Positions 36,525 through 45,035 of a DNA stretch of 64,000 nt are shown in pieces. The notes beneath the pieces are model-generated. The model did not search any database and was not told the origin of the DNA. It saw only the letters and a program-made list of their open reading frames with translations. Origin of the DNA: Leptolyngbyaceae cyanobacterium C42_A2020_001 (GTDB lineage: Bacteria > Cyanobacteriota > Cyanobacteriia > Leptolyngbyales > Leptolyngbyaceae). Where the stretch lies: NCBI GenBank assembly GCA_015272515.1, contig JACYLN010000061.1:1-64000 (forward strand), read 5' to 3'. Each line of letters opens with the position of its first letter. Within the stretch, counting starts at the first letter, position 1. A program made the position numbers and the translations under genes.

Positions 36525-38636
36525 ATGACTGATCAGCCAGCGAGGGCAGGGCAAGGCGCTGCTCAAGGGCAAGCGATGCCGGAGTCGAGCGTAGGGCGGG
36601 TGTTGCAGCGAGGTGGCGAGGAGTTGTTGCTGGAGAAGGTGAGCGATCGCTTCACTGTAAAAGCGGCTGATGCCAATGCGGTAACCACCCTGATTGAGCC
36701 ATTACCTGCTGAAGTCAGTTCTGAGCCAGTACCGGGAGAGTTGACTGAAATTGTGGTGTCGCCTGACCAGCGGGATCAGGTAATGCAAGAGATGCGCCAG
36801 GCAAACGAGGTTGATTTTGCCAGTCATGTGTATCAGATTCAGGATGATCCCGCCTCGCGGGTATATTTGACCGATGAACTCACGGTGCAGTTTGCGCCGC
36901 AGGTAGACGCAGCGGCGATCGCGCAAATTGCCGTAGAACACGGCATTGAACAGGTGAAGCCCATCCCCGGAATTCCCAATGCCTTCGTATTTCGTACCAC
37001 TACCAGCGCCCGAGAAAACCCCCTTAAAATCAGCAATCGCCTGATTCAGCGCCCCAACGTGCAAATTGCCGAACCCAATATTGCTGTTCCTACCCAATCG
37101 CTCTACCGTCCCAAAGACCCGGTTTACCCCAAGCAATGGCACCTCAACCACAATGGCGGAGCCAGCCTTGCTCCAAATTCTCATGTGTTTGCAGAGCCAG
37201 CCTGGGATATAACGCGAGGAGTGCGATCTGTAGTAGTTGCCATAATGGATGACTCTGTAGATATCAACCATCCAGACTTTCAGGGTGTGGGAAAAATCGT
37301 TGCCCCTAAAGACTTTAACGACAACGACTTTATGCCAGTTCCGGGGCTGCCGGATGACAATCATGGAACTGCCTGTGCCGGAGTTGCGGTTGCCGAAGAA
37401 AATGGGAATGGGGCAGTTGGGGTGGCTCCTGGTTGTGCGTTGATGCCGCTACGAACCAGCGGGTTTTTAGACGACGACTCAGTGGAGCAGTTGTTTGGTT
37501 GGGCAATGACCAAAGGAGCATCAGTGATTTCGTGTAGTTGGGGACCGGCAGCAGTTTACTTTCCGCTGTCGCTCCGGCAACGCAATGCGCTTACACGGGC
37601 CGCATCGGAAGGGCGAAATGGGAAGGGTTGTGTGATTGTGTTTGCCGCAGGTAACGCCAACCGCCCGACCAATGGCACAATCAACGAGCAAGGCTGGGTT
37701 GACAATGTGATTAAGGGTTCCACCCAATGGCTGAACGGTTTTGCGGTGCATCCTGATGTGATCACGGTGGCTGCGTCAACTAGCCTTAATCGCAAGGCAG
37801 CTTATAGCAATTGGGGAAAAGAAATTGTGGTATGTGCCCCTAGCAACAATGCTCCACCGGGAGTCGGTTTGCAGCAGGTTGGTTATGTATTTACGCCGCC
37901 TGAAGTTCGGACAGGGCTGGAAGGATTGGGCGTTGTGACCACTGATCGCGTTGGTTCAGGTGGTTATAGTTCATCTGATTTTGCCAACGACTTTGGCGGC
38001 ACGTCGAGTGCCTGTCCCCTAGTGGCTGGTGTCGCCGCTTTAGTGCTATCGGCAAATTCTGAGTTAACGGCGGCAGAAGTGCGGCAAGTTTTACAGCAAA
38101 CGGCAGATAAAATTGTTGACCCCAATCCTGATCCACAGTTTGGGTTTCGCAAGGGCACCTACGAAACCGGGGGACGCTCCGACTGGTTTGGTTTTGGCAA
38201 AGTTAACGCTTTCAAAGCAGTACAGGCAGCGATGCAACGTAGAGCACCTGCGATCGCCGCATCCCGGCAGGTACAACTGCAAAACACGACTAGTCTGCCA
38301 ATCCCCGATAACAATCCTGCTGGAGCCATCAGTGTGATTCAGGTGCCCGAAACGGCTCCTGTGAGGGCTATTCAAGTCATCGTAGAAGTAGAGCACAGCT
38401 TTCTGGGTGATGTGGAAATCAGCCTGATCTCACCCGCCAATCAAACATTTTTGCTGCAAGGGCGCACATTGGGACGACGCACATCTCACCGGGGAACTTA
38501 CTCACTCCGTTCTACGCCGCTCCTGGCACGGGTGATCGGGCAATCGGCGCAAGGACGTTGGCAGCTTAAAGTGACTGATAATGCCTCTGGTGATACTGGG
38601 ACGCTCAAAAGCTGGCAACTAACCCTGGGAGTGTAA
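36525..38636 (+). CDS. Subtilisin-like serine protease with C-terminal P domain (PrcA-like)
   Basis: 703 residues, no signal peptide. An N-terminal prodomain-like part (about 1-200) precedes the S8 catalytic domain. The triad is visible: Asp in AIMDDSVDINHPDF, His in DNHGTACAG and Ser in GGTSSACPLVAG. The last 110 residues are a proprotein-convertase P domain (VEHSFLGDVEISLISP, WQLKVTDNASGDTG). This layout matches the intracellular calcium-dependent protease PrcA of Anabaena. The ATG at 36525 is the first that avoids an early stop in another frame. Confidence 0.88.
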   Translation: MTDQPARAGQGAAQGQAMPESSVGRVLQRGGEELLLEKVSDRFTVKAADANAVTTLIEPLPAEVSSEPVPGELTEIVVSPDQRDQVMQEMRQANEVDFASHVYQIQDDPASRVYLTDELTVQFAPQVDAAAIAQIAVEHGIEQVKPIPGIPNAFVFRTTTSARENPLKISNRLIQRPNVQIAEPNIAVPTQSLYRPKDPVYPKQWHLNHNGGASLAPNSHVFAEPAWDITRGVRSVVVAIMDDSVDINHPDFQGVGKIVAPKDFNDNDFMPVPGLPDDNHGTACAGVAVAEENGNGAVGVAPGCALMPLRTSGFLDDDSVEQLFGWAMTKGASVISCSWGPAAVYFPLSLRQRNALTRAASEGRNGKGCVIVFAAGNANRPTNGTINEQGWVDNVIKGSTQWLNGFAVHPDVITVAASTSLNRKAAYSNWGKEIVVCAPSNNAPPGVGLQQVGYVFTPPEVRTGLEGLGVVTTDRVGSGGYSSSDFANDFGGTSSACPLVAGVAALVLSANSELTAAEVRQVLQQTADKIVDPNPDPQFGFRKGTYETGGRSDWFGFGKVNAFKAVQAAMQRRAPAIAASRQVQLQNTTSLPIPDNNPAGAISVIQVPETAPVRAIQVIVEVEHSFLGDVEISLISPANQTFLLQGRTLGRRTSHRGTYSLRSTPLLARVIGQSAQGRWQLKVTDNASGDTGTLKSWQLTLGV

Positions 38637-38676
38637 GAATCAGTTGTTAAGCAAATGCTAGCAGCGGCTTCACACA

Positions 38677-39498
38677 CTATTTCTGAGTCAATTCCTGCAT
38701 TGCTGTTTGTAGTGCACGCGTTAAAGATTGGGCATCTTTCTTTGGGCAACCTGTGCAATAGTTTGCAACCTCAAGCGGAGCACCAATATGCACCTTAGCC
38801 TTACTGCGCCATGGCACTAATGGGTCACTGTAGTGAATGCTAATTGGTACAACTTTCACACCAAGAGCCGTATGAGCTTCTACCTGAACAGCAAGCCTGG
38901 CTAACCCTGGCTTTAAGGGGTGGACATAGTTCTCCCGAAAAATGTTGCCTTCGGGAAAGATCACCAATACTTCACCTTGCTCCAGTAATTCAACCCCGTG
39001 ACGCAGGCTTGCGATCGCAGGACGATTGGTATTAATTGGAAACCCACCCAAACGCCGAATAAACCAGCCTTGTAGCCCGGTTACTTCATCCGCAGACACC
39101 ATGAAGCGTAGATGCCGTCGCGTGACATGATACCCTGCTGCAAACGGAACCATAAAGGCATCCCATCGCGATCGATGCACTGGAGCCAGAATAACAGGCC
39201 CCGAACGGGGTAGATGCTCTTGTCCGATGACTTCAACCCGACCAAAATAAGCCGGGAAAACACCAAAGCGACCTAAAGGATAAGCAAGGGACAGTAGCCA
39301 CGGAGAAAACCGAGAGGGGACTGGGTCAGCCGCCTTCTTTGTATGAGACGAACCTGTTGACGTAGAGTTAGAGGCAGAAACCGATGGATAAACCGGGTCA
39401 AATCCCTCGGAAACATCAGCATGTCTATCTCGTATATCAACAGGAGAGGAGCAGTCTAAAGTGGATTCAAACCGAGCCATGGAATCGAGCGAACTCAT
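38677..39498 (-). CDS. Lysophospholipid acyltransferase (PlsC family)
   Basis: 273 residues. The acyltransferase motifs are HRSRWD (the HX4D block, about residue 108) and FPEGNIFR. A hydrophobic stretch before them gives membrane association. It probably acylates lysophosphatidic acid (1-acylglycerol-3-phosphate) in membrane lipid synthesis. The first 60 residues are Ser/Asp-rich and poorly conserved looking; a later start such as the Met in FMVPF is not suitable because it would remove HX4D. It is convergent with the subtilisin gene. Confidence 0.87.
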   Translation of the reverse strand: MSSLDSMARFESTLDCSSPVDIRDRHADVSEGFDPVYPSVSASNSTSTGSSHTKKAADPVPSRFSPWLLSLAYPLGRFGVFPAYFGRVEVIGQEHLPRSGPVILAPVHRSRWDAFMVPFAAGYHVTRRHLRFMVSADEVTGLQGWFIRRLGGFPINTNRPAIASLRHGVELLEQGEVLVIFPEGNIFRENYVHPLKPGLARLAVQVEAHTALGVKVVPISIHYSDPLVPWRSKAKVHIGAPLEVANYCTGCPKKDAQSLTRALQTAMQELTQK

Positions 39499-39599
39499 GT
39501 TTTTTAAAGGGAGAAGGGTTAGATGCTATAAACCCGGATACCTATACCGTAGGAGCCCCTGCTAAAACTGCCATCTTTCAAGGGACAGTTTCAGGTGTG

Positions 39600-40154
39600 T
39601 CATGGGGATGAGTTGTGCTTTTGACGACGTTCTACAAACCATGTTTGTAGTTGCCGCCGACAAGAAGCCTCCAAGATACCACCAATTACCAATAAGCGGT
39701 GATTGGAGCAGCCACTATCTGGCAAATTGAGGACACTTCTTACAGCTCCGGCTTTGGGGTCATCCGCGCCATATACCAGAGTGCCCAATCGAGCCAAAAT
39801 TAGTGCGCCTGCACACATGAGGCAAGGTTCCAGGGTGACGTAGAGTGTGCAATCGGTAAGATGCCAGGTGTTTAAGACGCTCCCTGCTTGCCGAAGTGCC
39901 AGAATTTCTGCATGAGCTGTGGGATCGTGGTCTCGTTCTCGCCTGTTTTCGGTTTCTGCGATCGCTGCTCCATCTTTTACTACAACTGCTCCCACGGGAA
40001 CTTCGCCTGCGTCTCCCGCTGTTTGAGCCAACGCGATCGCCCGTTCCATCCAGTGGCGATGGGTTACGTATTGGGGATGATCAAGAGAATAGAGTTTGGG
40101 GGATAGGGGTTGGGGGTTGGAAGCGGTGTTATCCATAGCAGTGACGGTTCCCAC
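39600..40154 (-). CDS. tadA: tRNA-specific adenosine deaminase TadA
   Basis: 184 residues. It converts A34 to inosine in tRNA-Arg(ACG). Zinc and catalytic residues are in HAEILALR and in EPCLMCAGAL (PCxxC). The frame opens at GTG 40154, and ATG 40136 is an alternative. Residues about 8-25 (TASNPQPLSPKLYSLD) come from a G-rich low-complexity stretch (40100-40125) of the kind seen between genes elsewhere in the window. The conserved part begins at HRHWMERAIALA. Confidence 0.92.
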   Translation of the reverse strand: MGTVTAMDNTASNPQPLSPKLYSLDHPQYVTHRHWMERAIALAQTAGDAGEVPVGAVVVKDGAAIAETENRRERDHDPTAHAEILALRQAGSVLNTWHLTDCTLYVTLEPCLMCAGALILARLGTLVYGADDPKAGAVRSVLNLPDSGCSNHRLLVIGGILEASCRRQLQTWFVERRQKHNSSP

Positions 40155-40194
40155 TAATCCCTAAAGGGCAAGGTGACGACGACAAAATTTTTCT

Positions 40195-40767
40195 TTAGAC
40201 AATCATCCTACTGGCACATTCAGGAGTCCACCGTTTTACGTCGTGGACGATCGCCATTAATGCTTGATCGAGTGTGTTGTTTGGGTCAACTCGATGAATC
40301 ACCTGGTTGAGATCGACCCACTCGTACCCTGCTTCATATTCACTGCTGGTTAAGGTCAGGGTTTGTTTTTCCTGCTGAGTCAGTGTGATTTGATAAGTCA
40401 GATTGACGCTGTGGGAGCCGTTACCAATAGGTTCTTGCTCTCGTAAGGCAAAACTGGTGGAATACACGCCGATAAACTGGAAGCGATCGCTCTCCAAGTC
40501 GTCTAACCTGGCTTCTTCAGCAGCTTTTCGTTTTGCCGTCTCCAACGGCGCTTCTCCTGCAACCATTCTGCCGCCAATTACCCACCACGTCTTCCGAGGA
40601 TAGCGATTGCGACGAGCGAGCAAAATCTGGTTGTTGTAGAGAAACACCAGATCAACACAGGTGAACACGAGATAATCTAGCGCGATCGCATAGTCTGCTT
40701 CTGGCATCCGATCTGCCACAGTTTTGGGGTTAATTCGTCCTGCTTCAGTAAAGTGAGGAACGTTCAT
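40195..40767 (-). CDS. Nudix hydrolase with altered Nudix box
   Basis: 190 residues from the ATG at 40765-40767, chosen because an upstream start (40821) would overlap the neighbouring gene. The fold is Nudix: LLARRNRYPRKTWWVIGGRM. The box reads G-x5-E-x7-RKAAEEARL where REUxEExGU is expected. The central EE is kept, but the first Glu is Lys and the Gly is Arg. Gmm-type GDP-mannose hydrolases have a similarly changed box. The substrate is uncertain. Confidence 0.8.
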   Translation of the reverse strand: MNVPHFTEAGRINPKTVADRMPEADYAIALDYLVFTCVDLVFLYNNQILLARRNRYPRKTWWVIGGRMVAGEAPLETAKRKAAEEARLDDLESDRFQFIGVYSTSFALREQEPIGNGSHSVNLTYQITLTQQEKQTLTLTSSEYEAGYEWVDLNQVIHRVDPNNTLDQALMAIVHDVKRWTPECASRMIV

Positions 40768-40774
40768 GACCGCA

Positions 40775-41023
40775 TTAGTGACTGGAAAACGGAACCAGCA
40801 GGAGCACTTTGAAGCCGACAAAGGCTAACGCTAACGAAAACAATAACAATCTGGCGCGAGTTCTCCAAGTGTTAGGTGCTACCAAGGGTTTGTCAGGCAA
40901 TGAGCTTTTGGTTGCAGGGTTAGGCACCAGCCAGAGCAACAAACTGCCCAGCGTCATTAAACTCCCCAGAATAGCGGCGGCACCTCCAACCCAAGCAAGC
41001 GCAAGCCAGATCAGCGATCGCAT
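40775..41023 (-). CDS. Small membrane protein, two predicted spans
   Basis: 82 residues. There are two hydrophobic segments, about 4-33 (LALAWVGGAAAILGSLMTLGS) and 58-79 (LLLFSLALAFVGFKVLLLV), joined by a Pro/Thr/Arg linker. I do not recognise a family. It lies 7 bp upstream of the Nudix gene and 15 bp downstream of the CP12-like gene, all on the minus strand, so the three may be one transcript. Confidence 0.65.
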   Translation of the reverse strand: MRSLIWLALAWVGGAAAILGSLMTLGSLLLWLVPNPATKSSLPDKPLVAPNTWRTRARLLLFSLALAFVGFKVLLLVPFSSH

Positions 41024-41038
41024 TACTTACAGTGTCTG

Positions 41039-41296
41039 TTACACGTCATAAATTCGGCAATCCAACGCATCCGGGTTTTCAGCACAGTGACGCTCAAAAA
41101 AAGTGCGATTTTCCTCGGCTCGTCGGTGATCAGCAATTGTAGTTTGGAGAGCAGAAATGGCTCCATGCGCTGCCATACACTCTCTTGAGCAATCGCCCAC
41201 GGTGTCGCAAACCGCTTTTGCTTGAACTATCAAACGTTGCAATTCTTGCTTTAGCGCTTCAGTATTGACGCGATCTACTTCAACCTCTTTAACCAT
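41039..41296 (-). CDS. CP12-like protein lacking the AWD_VEEL core
   Basis: 85 residues. The spacing of cysteines fits CP12: Cys30-x9-Cys40 at the N-terminal side (plus an extra Cys36) and Cys71-x8-Cys80 at the C-terminus, inside FERHCAENPDALDCRIYDV. CP12 bridges GAPDH and phosphoribulokinase in the dark, and the C-terminal Cys loop binds GAPDH. The central AWDAVEEL-type motif of normal CP12 is replaced by AHGAISAL. Variants without that core are known, so this one may bind GAPDH or another partner but not PRK in the usual way. It is divergent from glpX. Confidence 0.75.
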   Translation of the reverse strand: MVKEVEVDRVNTEALKQELQRLIVQAKAVCDTVGDCSRECMAAHGAISALQTTIADHRRAEENRTFFERHCAENPDALDCRIYDV

Positions 41297-41598
41297 AAGT
41301 AAAACCCAACGTGTATGGATATCTGGTTCCCTGTCATCACTGTAGCGCTACCGGATCTTTCCCATCATTAAGCAAAACATCCTATTTGTAAGACGCTTGT
41401 TTGCAGATAACACGGGGATCATTGCTCATCTTCCCTTCTGAGCGAGGCATTTCTCCGCTCCACTGTGTTACAGCAGCAAAACTTTACACACAGTCTTCTA
41501 CGGATCTTCTTTAAGCGCGTCTCCCCCTTTTGGTAGACTGAAAAACATTGAAGCGACCTAAAAACCGCGCAAAATCAGCAGTTGGGAGGACTTACGCA
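41297..41598. other. 302-bp divergent control region between CP12-like gene and glpX
   Basis: No gene is seen. The region holds the perfect palindrome GTAGCGCTAC (41342-41351), about 46 bp upstream of the CP12-like start, and a candidate -10 TAGACT (41534-41539) for glpX with only a weak -35. An in-frame TTG at 41548 would add 17 residues to GlpX, but the GTG at 41599 is the better start. Confidence 0.5.
41583..41590 (+). promoter_or_regulatory. Ribosome-binding site that decides the glpX start
   Basis: TGGGAGGA lies 8 nt before GTG 41599-41601. It supports GTG over the earlier TTG, and the resulting protein (start [11 protein letters not shown]) matches known cyanobacterial GlpX N-termini. 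Confidence 0.75.
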
Positions 41599-42636
41599 GT
41601 GGAAAGCACACTCGGTTTAGAAATCATTGAAGTCGTAGAGCAGGCGGCGATCGCATCTGCTCGGTTGATGGGAAAAGGCGATAAAAACGAAGCCGACCGA
41701 GTAGCCGTGGAAGCCATGCGGGAGCGTATGAACAGAATTCATATGCGGGGGCGAATTGTGATTGGGGAAGGAGAACGGGACGAAGCTCCCATGCTCTACA
41801 TCGGTGAAGAAGTGGGGATTTGTACGCGGGAAGATGCCAAAGCATTTTGTAATCCTGATGAGTTGGTCGAAATTGATATTGCAGTAGACCCCTGTGAAGG
41901 CACTAATTTGTGCGCTTATGGGCAACCAGGATCAATGGCAGTGCTAGCAATTTCTGAAAAGGGTGGATTATTTGCTGCTCCTGACTTCTATATGCGGAAA
42001 TTGGCAGCCCCCCCAGCGGCAAAAGGTCATGTTGATATCACCAAGTCAGCCACCGAAAACCTCAAGATCCTATCGGAGTGCCTGGATCGTGCCATCGATG
42101 AGTTGGTGGTGGTAGTGATGAAGCGCGATCGCCATAACGAACTGATCAAAGAAATCCGTGAAGCTGGCGCACGCGTACAACTGATTAGCGATGGAGATGT
42201 GGGTGCTGCGATTAACTGCGGGTTTGCCGGAACCAATATTCACGCATTGATGGGCATCGGTGCTGCACCCGAAGGTGTCATTTCAGCCGCTGCATTGCGC
42301 TGTTTAGGTGCCCACTTCCAGGGGCAATTGATTTACGATCCAGAAGTGGTGAAAACAGGCTTGATTGGCGAAAGCAAAGACTCTAATATTGCTCGTTTGA
42401 AAGAAATGGGCATTGAAGATCCCGATCGCGTCTACAACGCAGAGGAATTGGCATCGGGCGAAACGGTACTGTTTGCTGGAACTGGAATCACTCCTGGCAA
42501 CTTGATGAATGGTGTTCGCTTCTTCAAGGGCGGTGCCAGAACTCAAACCCTGGTAATTTCCAGCCAATCGAAGACGGCTCGTTTTGTCGATACAATCCAT
42601 TTGTTCGACCAACCCAAGCTGATTCAATTGCACTAA
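41599..42636 (+). CDS. glpX: Class II fructose-1,6-/sedoheptulose-1,7-bisphosphatase
   Basis: 345 residues from the GTG at 41599. This dual enzyme hydrolyses both bisphosphates in the Calvin cycle and gluconeogenesis. Family motifs are [14 protein letters not shown], the metal/substrate loop [18 protein letters not shown] and [14 protein letters not shown]. The sequence is collinear with other cyanobacterial F/SBPases to the C-terminus ([10 protein letters not shown]). It is divergent from a CP12-like gene, which is notable since both act on carbon fixation. Downstream, two hairpins separate it from hemA. Confidence 0.96.
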   Translation: MESTLGLEIIEVVEQAAIASARLMGKGDKNEADRVAVEAMRERMNRIHMRGRIVIGEGERDEAPMLYIGEEVGICTREDAKAFCNPDELVEIDIAVDPCEGTNLCAYGQPGSMAVLAISEKGGLFAAPDFYMRKLAAPPAAKGHVDITKSATENLKILSECLDRAIDELVVVVMKRDRHNELIKEIREAGARVQLISDGDVGAAINCGFAGTNIHALMGIGAAPEGVISAAALRCLGAHFQGQLIYDPEVVKTGLIGESKDSNIARLKEMGIEDPDRVYNAEELASGETVLFAGTGITPGNLMNGVRFFKGGARTQTLVISSQSKTARFVDTIHLFDQPKLIQLH

Positions 42637-42663
42637 AAACTTCGGTAACAGATGGTGGTAATG

Positions 42664-42732
42664 GGTGATGGGTAATAGGTAATGGGTGTTAGAACTTTGC
42701 ATCTCTCCCCTAATTACCTATTACCGATTACC
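42664..42732. repeat. 20-bp inverted repeat in the glpX-hemA gap
   Basis: GGTGATGGGTAATAGGTAAT (42664-42683) pairs with 42713-42732 with two mismatches; the inner 13 bp are exact. The loop is 29 nt. There is no T-run after it. It belongs to the dispersed G-rich/C-rich hairpin class. Confidence 0.7.
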
Positions 42733-42745
42733 AAAGCTTGTCTTC

Positions 42746-42792
42746 AGTTTTGAGTTAAGTATTTTTGCAATTCCTGGTCAAAACTCAAAACT
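42746..42792. repeat. Second hairpin in the glpX-hemA gap
   Basis: AGTTTTGAGTT (42746-42756) and AACTCAAAACT (42782-42792) are exact complements with a 25-nt loop. It lies 50 bp before hemA and could be part of its leader. Confidence 0.6.
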
Positions 42793-42841
42793 TGAAACGG
42801 ATTGATTTACAAAACAAATTGGTATTTAAGATCCGATCCTT

Positions 42842-44131
42842 ATGAACATTGTTGTTGTCGGTTTGAGTCACAAAACGGCTCCAGTCGAAGTTCGAGAAAA
42901 GCTTAGTATTCCAGAACCGCAGTGTGACCGGGCGATCGCGCAGTTGTGTAGCCATCCCCACATCGAAGAAGTTGCTATCTTAAGCACCTGCAACCGCATG
43001 GAAATCTACGCAGTGGCAGATGAGTCCGAAAATGGGGTTCGCGCCATTACCCAGTTTTTATCTGATCACAGCAAACTTCCGGCAGCGTACCTGCGGCAAT
43101 ACCTGTTTGTGCTGCTGCATCATGATGCCGTAATGCACTTGATGCGCGTATCCGCCGGGCTGGATAGTCTGGTGTTGGGAGAGGGGCAAATTCTGGCGCA
43201 GGTGAAACAATGCCACAAGCTGGGACAGGAGCATAAAGGCGTTGGACGGACGTTGAATCAATTATTTAAACAGGCAATTAGCGCGGGTAAGCGAGTTCGG
43301 ACGGAGACCAGTATTGGCACGGGTGCAGTTTCCATCAGCTCCGCAGCGGTGGAACTGGCACAAATGAAGGTACAGAATTTAGCTGCCTGTCGGGTGGCGA
43401 TTATTGGTGCTGGAAAAATGTCTCGCTTGCTGGTGCAACATTTAGTTTCAAAAGGAGCCGCCAGTATTGCGATCGTGAATCGCTCGATGGAGCGAATGCA
43501 GGAACTGGCAAAACAATTTCCAGAAGGGGATTTGCATCTGTATCCCATGACAGACATGATGCAGGTGATCACCCACTCGGATATTGTGTTCACCAGTACC
43601 GCTGCCACCGATCCATTGTTAGACCGTGCCAAGCTGGAAGCAGTGCTTGACCCCAGTCAGCATCTAATGCTGTTTGATATTTCGGTTCCTCGAAATGTGG
43701 ATTCCGACGTGAATGAGCTGTCTTATGTGCAGGCATTCAACGTGGATGACCTGAAAGCGGTTGTTGCCCAAAACCACGAGGCTCGTCGCCAGATGGCAAT
43801 GGAAGCTGAGGCATTGCTCGATGAAGAAGTAGACTCGTTTGAAACCTGGTGGCGATCGCTGGAAACCGTTTCTACCATCAGCAGCTTGCGTGACAAAGTA
43901 GAAACCATCCGTGTCCAAGAACTAGAAAAAGCCCTCTCACGCCTGGGAACCGAGTTTGCCGAAAAACACCAGGAAGTCATCGAAGCCTTGACTCGTGGCA
44001 TTGTCAACAAAATCTTGCACGATCCCATGGTGCAACTCCGCGCCCAGCAAGATATTGAAGCCCGTCGTCAGGCAATGCAAACCCTCAGCACACTGTTTAA
44101 TCTGGAGTCTGCCAAACAAAAAACGGTTTAG
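42842..44131 (+). CDS. hemA: Glutamyl-tRNA reductase
   Basis: 429 residues, the expected size. It reduces glutamyl-tRNA(Glu) to glutamate-1-semialdehyde, the first committed step to haem and chlorophyll. The catalytic Cys50 is in [11 protein letters not shown]. Other motifs are [14 protein letters not shown], the NADPH fold start [12 protein letters not shown] and the C-terminal dimer helix. In plants and cyanobacteria it is held back by haem and other signals. Two hairpins precede it and a G-rich region follows. Confidence 0.97.
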   Translation: MNIVVVGLSHKTAPVEVREKLSIPEPQCDRAIAQLCSHPHIEEVAILSTCNRMEIYAVADESENGVRAITQFLSDHSKLPAAYLRQYLFVLLHHDAVMHLMRVSAGLDSLVLGEGQILAQVKQCHKLGQEHKGVGRTLNQLFKQAISAGKRVRTETSIGTGAVSISSAAVELAQMKVQNLAACRVAIIGAGKMSRLLVQHLVSKGAASIAIVNRSMERMQELAKQFPEGDLHLYPMTDMMQVITHSDIVFTSTAATDPLLDRAKLEAVLDPSQHLMLFDISVPRNVDSDVNELSYVQAFNVDDLKAVVAQNHEARRQMAMEAEALLDEEVDSFETWWRSLETVSTISSLRDKVETIRVQELEKALSRLGTEFAEKHQEVIEALTRGIVNKILHDPMVQLRAQQDIEARRQAMQTLSTLFNLESAKQKTV

Positions 44132-44508
44132 CACCTTTCTGCCCAAAAGTTGCGATCGCAGCATTTCAACCCTGGATGAGATGGTGTTGGATAAATTTCT
44201 TGCTCTGCTGAGAAGGCTGTCCTACAACGCCTCAACCAGAGATGAATGACAAAGCTGAGGATTATTTTCTGGAGGGGGTGTGGGGGACGCAGCCGTCCTC
44301 CACATCGGGGGGTTTGGGGGGGCTGCCACCCAAGCAGAAGGGTCTGGTTCTCATTCAAACGTTTGGGCACTTAGACTATGTGTACGAAGTAATTTGATAA
44401 GGGGGATGCCAAAGTCCGTTCGGCGTGCTAGTCGAGTGGCGGGGGATCTTCATCTGTTGAGATCACCAATTAAATTGGTAGCAGAAGGCATGGTTAGGAG
44501 ATAACTCG
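44132..44508. other. 377-bp intergenic region with a G-quadruplex-like block
   Basis: Between hemA and the GNAT gene. Four long G-runs lie at 44275-44279, 44283-44287, 44308-44313 and 44317-44323. A 10-bp stem (GTGGGGGACG with CGTCCTCCAC, 44281-44304, one G-T pair) lies within them. The rest looks non-coding. A short frame at 44280-44504 has no protein-like features. Confidence 0.5.
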
Positions 44509-44964
44509 ATGTCTGAGTTCAAGCCTGAAGTAACGCTGCGCGAAATCACCAAAGAAAACTTGAGGGATATTCTGCGGCTAAAAGTTGCTCCCAATCAAGA
44601 ACAGTTCGTGGCACCCAATGCCGTGTCGATCGCCGAAGCCCACTTTGCCCCAGAGACTGCCTGGTTCCGCGCGATTTACGCGGGTGATGTGCCAGTTGGA
44701 TTTTTGATGCTGGAAGACGACGTAGTTCAACAGCAGTATTTTCTGTGGCGGTTCATGATCGACGAGCGCTATCAGGGGCGCGGCTACGGGCGGAAAGCGC
44801 TGGAGTTGTTCTTTGAGCATGTCAAGACTCGTCCTGGTGCAACGGTCGTTGATACGAGCTGTGTGCCAGCCGAGGGTGGTCCCGGTCCTTTCTACGAAAA
44901 GATGGGGTTTGTCTACACCGGGGAAAAAGAGGGTGACGAACTGTGTATGCGACGCGAATTGTGA
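44509..44964 (+). CDS. GNAT acetyltransferase, diamine N-acetyltransferase-like
   Basis: 151 residues, a single GNAT domain. The acetyl-CoA loop is DERYQGRGYGRKALELF (the Q/RxxGxG/A motif). VTLREITKENLRDILRL at the N-terminus and FYEKMGFVYTG at the C-terminus are typical of the PaiA/SpeG-type branch that acts on polyamines. The substrate cannot be fixed from sequence. TTAGGAGATAACTCG precedes the ATG (AGGAG about 8 nt away). Confidence 0.88.
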   Translation: MSEFKPEVTLREITKENLRDILRLKVAPNQEQFVAPNAVSIAEAHFAPETAWFRAIYAGDVPVGFLMLEDDVVQQQYFLWRFMIDERYQGRGYGRKALELFFEHVKTRPGATVVDTSCVPAEGGPGPFYEKMGFVYTGEKEGDELCMRREL

Positions 44965-45035
44965 TCCATAACCCAACGGAGATTCCGTAAGCTGCACATT
45001 AGAATGAGACGTAAGTTAGTCACTTCTTTGGTGCA

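Noticed and set aside
41548-41598. TTG start for GlpX giving 17 more residues
   Set aside because: The GTG at 41599 has a strong ribosome site 8 nt upstream and gives the usual N-terminus.
44280-44504. 74-codon plus-strand frame after hemA
   Set aside because: It is read through the G-rich block, has no ribosome site and no protein-like pattern.
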